Positions 56,832 through 60,944 of a stretch of 64,000 nt of DNA are shown here, one piece after another. The position numbers were made by a program, and so were the translations under genes. The stretch spans positions 1 through 64,000 of the forward strand of contig NZ_PCOU01000029.1 in NCBI RefSeq assembly GCF_002979455.1. The letters are read 5' to 3'. The number at the start of each line of letters is the position of its first letter. Position 1 is the stretch's first letter. The notes under the pieces are model-generated. The model did not search any database, had not been told where the DNA came from, and saw only the letters and a list, made by a program, of their open reading frames with translations. The stretch comes from Chryseobacterium sp. MYb7. Its GTDB lineage: Bacteria; Bacteroidota; Bacteroidia; Flavobacteriales; Weeksellaceae.

Positions 56832-56957
56832 ATGAAACAGTTACACAACATATTCAATCGATATTCAAGACTATTCGGACAGGAACCGACAGGTGTTGCG
56901 TGTATTCTTGAAAGTGGAATTGTGGATAAAAGGTGCTTATATACGTGGGTCAGCTAA
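56832..56957 (+). CDS. Leader peptide 2 containing all 20 amino acids
   Basis: A 41-codon ORF from ATG at 56832 (after an A-rich Bacteroidetes-type leader) to TAA. A longer frame from a TTG at 56772 is possible but less likely. All 20 amino acids are present: M1 K2 Q3 L4 H5 N6 I7 F8 R10 Y11 S12 G16 E18 P19 T20 V22 A23 C24 D32 W39. Its 33 distinct codons overlap only partly with those of leader 1; together they use 45 of 61 sense codons. It is not a homologue of leader 1 by sequence. A terminator follows 24 bases after the stop and the tRNA array two bases after that. Inferred role: sensing tRNA depletion by stalling. Confidence 0.65.
   Translation: MKQLHNIFNRYSRLFGQEPTGVACILESGIVDKRCLYTWVS
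56931..56938 (+). promoter_or_regulatory. Candidate antiterminator segment 2
   Basis: aggtgctt, at codons 34-36 of leader ORF 2, is complementary over 8 bp (one U-G) to aagcgcct at 56982-56989, the 5' arm of terminator 2. A ribosome stalled before codon 30 would leave it free. It sits at the same place in its leader as segment 1. Confidence 0.45.
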
Positions 56958-56981
56958 TGATCTCTTACGTTTAAATATATG

Positions 56982-57011
56982 AAGCGCCTCCCAAAAAGAG
57001 GCGCTTTTTTT
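56982..57011 (+). terminator. Intrinsic terminator 2 directly before the tRNA array
   Basis: Perfect 9-bp stem aagcgcctc / gaggcgctt with a 7-base loop and seven T. The first tRNA begins at 57014, so no promoter fits between; array transcripts from upstream must read through this terminator. Confidence 0.88.
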
Positions 57012-57013
57012 AT

Positions 57014-57086
57014 GGTTTCTTTAGCTTATTTGGTAAAGCGCCGGTCTGTGGAGCCGGAGAACAGGGTTCGATCCCCGGAGATACCC
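57014..57086 (+). tRNA. tRNA-His-like (GTG)
   Basis: Anticodon stem ccggt/gccgg with loop CTGTGGA (GTG). The acceptor ggtttct/agatacc has a T-T mismatch at pair 4 and the T stem caggg/cccgg has an A-G mismatch, so it is degenerate compared with a housekeeping tRNA. Confidence 0.85.
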
Positions 57087-57095
57087 AAAATATAA

Positions 57096-57169
57096 AATCT
57101 CATGGCTCAACTGGATGGAGCGTCGGTTTACGACACCGGAGGTTGAAGGTTCGAGTCCTTCTGAGATTA
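57096..57169 (+). tRNA. tRNA-Arg-like (ACG)
   Basis: Acceptor aatctca/tgagatt (7 bp), anticodon loop TTACGAC (ACG), T arm gaagg TTCGAGT ccttc, discriminator A. ACG would need A34-to-inosine editing by TadA. Confidence 0.88.
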
Positions 57170-57177
57170 CAAAGAAT

Positions 57178-57233
57178 GTGAATTGTGAAATTTAAAATTG
57201 ACAGGTAAAACGAATTGATTATTCACGATTCAC
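57178..57233. repeat. Inverted-repeat spacer between tRNAs
   Basis: gtgaattgtgaa pairs with ttcacgattcac (one mismatch), making a hairpin spacer between the Arg and Lys tRNAs. Confidence 0.6.
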
Positions 57234-57244
57234 AAAACCAAAAC

Positions 57245-57318
57245 AATCTCATAGCTCAAATGGTTAGAGCACCGGTCTTTTAAACCGGGGGTTGAAAGTT
57301 CAAATCTTTCTGGGGTTA
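57245..57318 (+). tRNA. tRNA-Lys-like (TTT)
   Basis: Anticodon stem ccggt/accgg, loop CTTTTAA (TTT). The acceptor aatctca/tggggtt pairs through three G-U wobbles, which is weak. T loop TTCAAAT. Confidence 0.86.
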
Positions 57319-57325
57319 CAAAAAC

Positions 57326-57399
57326 GGTTCCGTAACTCAACTGGATAGAGTATGGGTTTTCTAAACCCAAAGTTAGAGGTTCGAATCCTCTCGGAATCA
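57326..57399 (+). tRNA. tRNA-Arg-like (TCT)
   Basis: Acceptor ggttccg/cggaatc with one G-U, anticodon stem tgggt/accca with loop TTTCTAA (TCT), T arm agagg TTCGAAT cctct. Confidence 0.88.
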
Positions 57400-57405
57400 C
57401 AAAAA

Positions 57406-57461
57406 GGTTCATGGAAAATTTCCCATCCGGCTGTCTCCCGGAAAAGAAACAGAAGTGAACC
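57406..57461 (+). tRNA. Minimal tRNA-Asp-like RNA (GTC) lacking the T arm
   Basis: A 56-base element. Acceptor ggttcat/gtgaacc (7 bp, one U-G); a reduced D arm ggaa-aat-ttcc; anticodon stem tccgg/ccgga with loop CTGTCTC (GTC). Only 12 bases (57443-57454) lie between the anticodon stem and the acceptor 3' strand, with no T stem or TTCRA loop. It fills the space between the Arg(TCT) and Pro tRNAs. It may be a true armless tRNA, a decoy or decay. Confidence 0.6.
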
Positions 57462-57467
57462 CTAAAG

Positions 57468-57539
57468 CTGGAAAGATAACGGTGGTTGTTTACCCGTCTT
57501 GGACGCGGGAGGTCGCAAGTTCGAATCTTGCTTTCCAGA
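57468..57539 (+). tRNA. tRNA-Pro-like (TGG)
   Basis: Acceptor ctggaaa/tttccag, anticodon stem cccgt/gcggg with loop CTTGGAC (TGG), T arm gcaag TTCGAAT cttgc. The D stem taac/gttt has a mismatch. Confidence 0.87.
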
Positions 57540-57545
57540 CAATTT

Positions 57546-57620
57546 ATTCCATTAGCATAGTGGTGAGTGCATTCGGCTTTCTACCGAACGACAAGGGTTC
57601 GATCCCCTTATGGAATACCA
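57546..57620 (+). tRNA. tRNA-Glu-like (TTC), copy 1
   Basis: Acceptor attccat/atggaat, anticodon stem ttcgg/ccgaa with loop CTTTCTA (TTC), T arm aaggg TTCGATC ccctt, discriminator A and an encoded CCA at 57618-57620. Confidence 0.87.
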
Positions 57621-57622
57621 AT

Positions 57623-57696
57623 GATTTCGTAGCTCAAGTGGTTAGAGTGTCGGTCTGATACACCGAAGGTTGAAGGTTCGAGTCCTTCCGGAATTA
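57623..57696 (+). tRNA. tRNA-Ile-like (GAT)
   Basis: Acceptor gatttcg/cggaatt with G-U pairs, anticodon stem tcggt/accga with loop CTGATAC (GAT), T arm gaagg TTCGAGT ccttc. Confidence 0.88.
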
Positions 57697-57700
57697 CAAT

Positions 57701-57772
57701 GATTTTGTAGCTCAATGGCAGAGCACCGGTTTGTTAAACCGGAAGTTGAAAGTTCGAGTCTTTCCAAAATCG
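57701..57772 (+). tRNA. tRNA-Asn-like (GTT)
   Basis: Acceptor gattttg/caaaatc (7 bp), D arm TAGCTCAATGGCAGAGC, anticodon stem ccggt/accgg with loop TTGTTAA (GTT), T arm gaaag TTCGAGT ctttc, discriminator G. Confidence 0.9.
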
Positions 57773-57809
57773 CAGGTAACTAATTGTTAATTGTTTCAGG
57801 AGAAAAAGT

Positions 57810-57869
57810 AAAAGTTTGTCGAGAGCAGAAGATCTTTACGCCAAACACGAGGAATACAGACAGGCTTTT
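57810..57869 (+). ncRNA. Array hairpin element I
   Basis: Stem aaaagtttgtc / gacaggctttt (11 bp with two G-U) encloses a 38-base loop beginning gagagcagaagatcttta. It is the first of five copies sharing GTCRAGMGCAGAAGWTCTT right after the 5' stem. I do not recognise the RNA family. Confidence 0.65.
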
Positions 57870-57922
57870 CTTCTCTCCGGATTCATTAGAAATTAATTGT
57901 GATCATTTATAAATTTTTAGGT

Positions 57923-57982
57923 AAAAATAAAGTTTGTCAAGCGCAGAAGTTCTTCAAACAAATGGAGACAGACTTTATTTTT
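57923..57982 (+). ncRNA. Array hairpin element II
   Basis: A 16-bp stem (57923-57938 with 57967-57982, one G-U) around a 28-base loop starting aagcgcagaagttcttca. The loop differs from other copies at the centre of its AAG-WT-CTT palindrome. It ends 7 bases before the Cys tRNA. Confidence 0.7.
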
Positions 57983-57989
57983 TTAATCT

Positions 57990-58071
57990 GATGGTTCGCC
58001 GAAGTGGAAGAGTCGGGGCGGTCTGCAAAACCGTTGTGTCAACTGAGTGGGTTTGAATCCCATAGCCATCT
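57990..58071 (+). tRNA. tRNA-Cys-like (GCA) in a class II, Tyr-like body
   Basis: Acceptor gatggtt/agccatc, anticodon stem gcggt/accgt with loop CTGCAAA (GCA), T stem gtggg/cccat with an atypical TTTGAAT loop. The variable region forms an extra stem gttg-tgt-caac, although tRNA-Cys is normally class I. Its D region (cgccgaagtggaagagtcgg) nearly matches the tRNA-Tyr at 58269, so it looks like a Tyr tRNA with altered anticodon and stems. Confidence 0.85.
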
Positions 58072-58152
58072 CAATGTAAAAACTATAGGAGATATAAGAA
58101 CCTTTTATCAATGATCTTTTATCATCTATAACAAAGAATATCCTTTATTAAT

Positions 58153-58226
58153 AAAAGAAAAAGGCTGTCGAGCGCAGAAGATCTTTAGTTAAACATTCAA
58201 TATAAAGACAAACCTTTTCTTTTTTT
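58153..58226 (+). ncRNA. Array hairpin element III
   Basis: 5' arm aaaaaggctgtc and 3' arm gacaaaccttttctt pair with a small bulge or mismatch. The loop begins gagcgcagaagatcttta. Confidence 0.65.
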
Positions 58227-58268
58227 GAAAGGAAAAAATGAGGAATTACTAATTGCTCATAAAAATCC

Positions 58269-58355
58269 GGAAGTACGCCGAAGTTGGAGAGTCGGGGCAG
58301 ACTGTAAATCTGTTGCTTCATTGCTGAGTAGGTTCGAATCCTACTACTTCCACCA
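58269..58355 (+). tRNA. tRNA-Tyr-like (GTA) with encoded CCA
   Basis: Acceptor ggaagta/tacttcc, D region cgccgaagttggagagtcgg, anticodon stem gcaga/tctgt with loop CTGTAAA (GTA), long variable arm as expected for bacterial Tyr, T arm with TTCGAAT, discriminator A and CCA at 58353-58355. It is the most canonical member of the array. Confidence 0.92.
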
Positions 58356-58356
58356 A

Positions 58357-58427
58357 CCACTGATAATGTAACGGCAGCATGCAGGAAATGTACTCTTGTT
58401 GTTTAGGTTCGATTCCTGGTCAGTGGC
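58357..58427 (+). tRNA. tRNA-Thr-like (TGT) in a Gln-like body
   Basis: Acceptor ccactga/tcagtgg, anticodon stem cagga/tcttg with loop AATGTAC, giving anticodon TGT but A instead of the near-universal U at position 33. T arm ttagg TTCGATT cctgg with two wobbles. The D arm and variable region closely resemble the Gln(TTG) element at 59221. Confidence 0.7.
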
Positions 58428-58432
58428 TCAAT

Positions 58433-58504
58433 GCTCTATTCGTCTAACGGTGAGGACGCCTGCCTTTCGAGCAGAAAACAAGGGTTCGATTCCCTTATAG
58501 AGTA
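58433..58504 (+). tRNA. tRNA-Glu-like (TTC), copy 2
   Basis: Acceptor gctctat/atagagt with a G-U at pair 1, anticodon loop CTTTCGA (TTC) on a 4-bp ctgc/gcag stem, T arm aaggg TTCGATT ccctt. It duplicates the specificity of the element at 57546 but differs throughout its acceptor. Confidence 0.86.
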
Positions 58505-58507
58505 CTG

Positions 58508-58596
58508 GATGTGAATAGCTGGTCAATCTTAAATTGATATTAATACCATGAAAGTTCAGATTTTTTTTAAAAATTGGCCAGTTACCATTCACACAA
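58508..58596. repeat. Long imperfect inverted repeat in the array
   Basis: tgtgaatagctggtcaa pairs with ttggccagttaccattcaca with a few mismatches and bulges; the 50-base middle is AT-rich. It is not tRNA-like and does not carry the hairpin-element motif. Confidence 0.5.
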
Positions 58597-58610
58597 AAAA
58601 AGAAGAAAAG

Positions 58611-58676
58611 AGAAAAAAGGACTGTCGAGAGCAGAAGATCTTTAATCAATAAAAACAGACAGCCTTTTACTTTTTT
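58611..58676 (+). ncRNA. Array hairpin element IV
   Basis: 5' arm aaaaggactgtc pairs with gacagcctttt (one bulged A). The loop begins gagagcagaagatcttta, identical at those bases to element I. Confidence 0.67.
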
Positions 58677-58697
58677 AATACAATACAATTAGGAAAT

Positions 58698-58779
58698 GAG
58701 AAAGGTTTGTCAAGCGCAGAAGATCTTTACAAACACTAACAGGCATAGTTTATCAACAGACGAAGCTTTCTCAAACCTA
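58698..58779 (+). ncRNA. Array hairpin element V
   Basis: gagaaaggtttgtc pairs with gacgaagctttctc (58759-58772; one G-U and one mismatch). An alternative pairing uses aggtttg with caaacct (58773-58779). The loop begins aagcgcagaagatcttta. Confidence 0.67.
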
Positions 58780-58790
58780 TAAACAATATG

Positions 58791-58866
58791 ATGAGTAATA
58801 AGCAATGAGCAATAAGTAATAACCATAAATTTTCATATTACTTATTACCGATTACTCATTACTCAT
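58791..58866. repeat. Palindromic AGTAATAAGCAATGAG spacer 1
   Basis: atgagtaataagcaatgag... pairs with ...attactcattactcat to make a long imperfect hairpin before the Leu tRNA. It is built of AGTAAT/AGCAAT words. Confidence 0.7.
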
Positions 58867-58876
58867 AAAAAAACCT

Positions 58877-58949
58877 GCGGAAATGGTGGAATGGTAGACA
58901 CTCTTGATTTAGGATCAAGCTTTTGGGGGTTCGAATCCCTCTTTCCGTA
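58877..58949 (+). tRNA. tRNA-Leu-like (TAG) lacking the long variable arm
   Basis: Acceptor gcggaaa/tttccgt, Leu-type D region (tggtggaatggtagaca), anticodon stem cttga/tcaag with loop TTTAGGA (TAG), T arm ggggg TTCGAAT ccctc. Only five bases (ctttt) separate the anticodon and T stems, whereas bacterial tRNA-Leu has a class II variable arm. Confidence 0.85.
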
Positions 58950-58960
58950 CCAAAAATATA

Positions 58961-59040
58961 AGTAATAAATAATGAGCAATGAGTAATAATGCTAGTCATA
59001 GATTTTTATATTACTTATTACCAATTACTCATTACTTATA
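58961..59040. repeat. Palindromic AGTAATAAGCAATGAG spacer 2
   Basis: Same word composition as spacer 1: agtaataaataatgagcaat opposite attactcattactta, between the Leu and Phe tRNAs. Confidence 0.65.
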
Positions 59041-59046
59041 AAATCC

Positions 59047-59119
59047 GGAAGAGTGGTGTAGAAGGTCTGCGTGTTAGTCTGAAAAACTGAAGGTACAGGT
59101 TCAATTCCTGTCTGTTCCA
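59047..59119 (+). tRNA. tRNA-Phe-like (GAA)
   Basis: Acceptor ggaagag/ctgttcc with a G-G mismatch, anticodon stem ttagt/actga with loop CTGAAAA (GAA), T arm acagg TTCAATT cctgt. The D arm (tggtgtagaaggtctgcgt) lacks the usual TAGCTCAG form. Confidence 0.8.
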
Positions 59120-59130
59120 CAAAAGTATGA

Positions 59131-59212
59131 ATGATAAGTAATGAGCAATGAGCAATCATTGATACCTGACTAATTTTTAACATTACTCATTACCAATTAC
59201 TTATTGCTCATG
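59131..59212. repeat. Palindromic AGTAATAAGCAATGAG spacer 3
   Basis: atgataagtaatgagcaat opposite attacttattgctcat, between the Phe and Gln tRNAs; same family as the two spacers upstream. Confidence 0.65.
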
Positions 59213-59220
59213 AATTAATC

Positions 59221-59292
59221 TGATTCATAGTGTAATTGGCAGCACACAAGATTTTGATTCTTGGAGTTTAGGTTCGAGTCCTAATGAGTCAA
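59221..59292 (+). tRNA. tRNA-Gln-like (TTG)
   Basis: Acceptor tgattca/tgagtca, anticodon stem caaga/tcttg with loop TTTTGAT (TTG), T arm ttagg TTCGAGT cctaa, discriminator A. Confidence 0.88.
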
Positions 59293-59300
59293 CAGCATTT

Positions 59301-59371
59301 ACTCTGATAGTGTAATGGCAGCATCTCAGTCTCCAAAACTGATGGTATCGGTTCGAGTCCGGTTTGGAGTG
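59301..59371 (+). tRNA. tRNA-Trp-like (CCA)
   Basis: Acceptor actctga/ttggagt with G-U pairs, anticodon stem tcagt/actga with loop CTCCAAA (CCA), T arm atcgg TTCGAGT ccggt, discriminator G. Last tRNA of the array; a weak inverted-repeat spacer follows to 59455. Confidence 0.86.
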
Positions 59372-59468
59372 CAAAAAATAGAAATTATAAACTAGAAGTA
59401 GAAATGATAACTGCTAGTGATCATTTATCAATTATCAACAATCATTTATGAATTAAAACATGTAGAAA

Positions 59469-59954
59469 ATGGAAACGCAACAACAAACATGGCAGAATAT
59501 GAATGGGAAAATTTTCCAACACTCTATCACACAGCTGGTAGAAGAAGCCATCATTCGCGAACAGGCCAACGGACACCGTCTGAAAGTATGTGTGGGATCA
59601 GACTCCCATGTATACGGAGATGCCATCAGCTATGCTACGGCAGTAGTATTTATTCGTGAGGGAAAAGGGGCGTTTACCTTTATCAGAAAAGAAAGAGAAA
59701 TACAGAGTATCAGTATCAAGGAGCGAATGCTGAATGAAGTCAACAAATCTGTTGAAATTGCATACGCAATCTGCTCTGTGTTGGACACTTATGGGGTGGA
59801 AATGGAGGTACACGCAGACATTAATACCGACCCGGATTTTAAATCTAACGTAGCATTAAAAGATGCCATGGGATATATTCTGGGAATGGGATATGTATTC
59901 AAAGCTAAACCTTATGCTTTCGCAAGTTCCAACTGTGCTGATATGATGGTGTAA
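59469..59954 (+). CDS. YkuK-family RNase H-fold protein
   Basis: A 161-residue protein with KVCVGSDSHVYGDAISYATAVVF (GSDSH at 43-47) and VHADINTDP later, the acidic residues expected of the YkuK RNase H-like family. It would act on nucleic acid, plausibly RNA here. It is the first protein gene after the array, 97 bases on, same strand, and starts a run of RNA-related genes. Another frame starting at 59417 is a shadow. Confidence 0.85.
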   Translation: METQQQTWQNMNGKIFQHSITQLVEEAIIREQANGHRLKVCVGSDSHVYGDAISYATAVVFIREGKGAFTFIRKEREIQSISIKERMLNEVNKSVEIAYAICSVLDTYGVEMEVHADINTDPDFKSNVALKDAMGYILGMGYVFKAKPYAFASSNCADMMV

Positions 59955-60003
59955 TAAAGCTGGAAGAGGGATGTAAGAAGGATTGAAGTTTAAAAAATAA
60001 ATC

Positions 60004-60375
60004 ATGGAAAAAACAAAAAGATTATTATTTCTGGATGATATAAGATATCCGATAGACGCCTATCATTATACCAAACAGGATATTTTCCTCAGAGATGATT
60101 GGCATATCGTTCGTAATTACGAGAAGTTTGTCAACAGGATTTTGGAAAAAGGACTTCCGGAAATGATTTCTTTTGACCATGATCTTGCAGACGAGCATTA
60201 TTTGGATCAGAATTCTCAGGAATTTGTTGAAAAAACAGGATACGACTGTGCGAAATGGCTGATAGAATATTGCATGGACAACTATCTGGATCTTCCGAAA
60301 TTCTATAGCCACTCTATGAATCCGGTAGGAAAGGAAAATATCTTAAGCTTGCTTCAAAATTTTAAAAAATTGTAA
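60004..60375 (+). CDS. Cyclic-phosphate-processing receiver-domain protein
   Basis: The 123-residue protein looks like a degenerate response-regulator receiver: RLLFLDDIRYP (D11-D12) and MISFDHDLADEH (D58, H59, D60). This matches the cREC family, which comparative genomics predicts to process 2',3'-cyclic phosphate RNA ends in repair operons. No output domain is present. It overlaps the next gene by one base, so translation is coupled. Confidence 0.82.
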   Translation: MEKTKRLLFLDDIRYPIDAYHYTKQDIFLRDDWHIVRNYEKFVNRILEKGLPEMISFDHDLADEHYLDQNSQEFVEKTGYDCAKWLIEYCMDNYLDLPKFYSHSMNPVGKENILSLLQNFKKL

Positions 60376-60938
60376 TGGACATTTTTAGATTTATCCAAGA
60401 TATAAAAACACATCTGAAACTCACATTTGACGAAGTGGACAGATGGTTTGAAACAGATAGTAAAATGTTGAATCATCAGCCTTCAAACGGAGGCTGGACG
60501 ATTAAGCAGATCTTAGAGCATATTTATCTTACGAATTTTTACTTGTTGATCCTTATTGAAAAAGGTACTAAAAAATCAATGAAAAATTCTTTGAATCTTG
60601 ACCTTGAATCTGAAATGGAAAATTACAGTTTCAACAAGGAAAACTTTGATAGGGTAGGTGAACATGGCGCTTTTGAATGGATAAGACCGGAGCATATGGA
60701 GCCGAAAGGAGAATTAAATCTGGATGAAATCAGAAGCTTCATTACTCAGCAATATCTTCAGTGTTTACAATATCTGGAACTCATGAAGAATGGTGAAGGA
60801 CTCTTGTATAAAACGACAATGACGGTGAATGCACTGGGGAAAATCAATGTATACGAATATATTTATTTTCTTTCACTTCATGCCCAAAGGCATATTACCC
60901 AGATGGAAAAAAATGAATCAGAAACGATTAAAAACTAA
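60375..60938 (+). CDS. DinB-fold protein
   Basis: A 187-residue four-helix-bundle protein: GGWTIKQILEHIYLTNFYLLILIE and FLSLHAQRHITQM give the spaced His of the DinB/DfsB metal site. DinB-fold proteins often act on thiols or unknown small substrates; some occur in RNA repair neighbourhoods. It starts within the stop of the receiver gene and ends 6 bases before the ligase gene. Confidence 0.82.
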   Translation: MDIFRFIQDIKTHLKLTFDEVDRWFETDSKMLNHQPSNGGWTIKQILEHIYLTNFYLLILIEKGTKKSMKNSLNLDLESEMENYSFNKENFDRVGEHGAFEWIRPEHMEPKGELNLDEIRSFITQQYLQCLQYLELMKNGEGLLYKTTMTVNALGKINVYEYIYFLSLHAQRHITQMEKNESETIKN

Positions 60939-60944
60939 AACAAA

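Noticed and set aside
57230..57412. 60-residue minus-strand ORF
   Set aside because: It covers the Lys and Arg(TCT) tRNAs; the peptide is a typical antisense-of-tRNA artefact.
57455..57658. 67-residue ORF across the Pro, Glu and Ile tRNAs
   Set aside because: It lies wholly over folded tRNA genes; the reading frame is accidental.
58148..58688. Minus-strand ORFs over the Tyr tRNA and hairpin elements, sharing a KDLL-type tail
   Set aside because: The shared peptide arises from the repeated hairpin motif read backwards; no start signals, and they overlap RNA genes.
57821..58735. Reading the five hairpin motifs as a repeated peptide (S-S/R-A-E-D/V-L)
   Set aside because: The frame is open only briefly and stops at once in copies III and IV; compensating stem changes fit RNA structure better.
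58791..59212. CRISPR-like array from regularly spaced repeats
   Set aside because: The repeats are imperfect palindromes separated by tRNAs; no identical direct repeats, unique spacers or cas genes.
57014..59371. Prophage origin of the tRNA array
   Set aside because: No integrase, capsid, tail or terminase genes occur in the window; flanking genes are ATPase/vWA and RNA metabolism genes.
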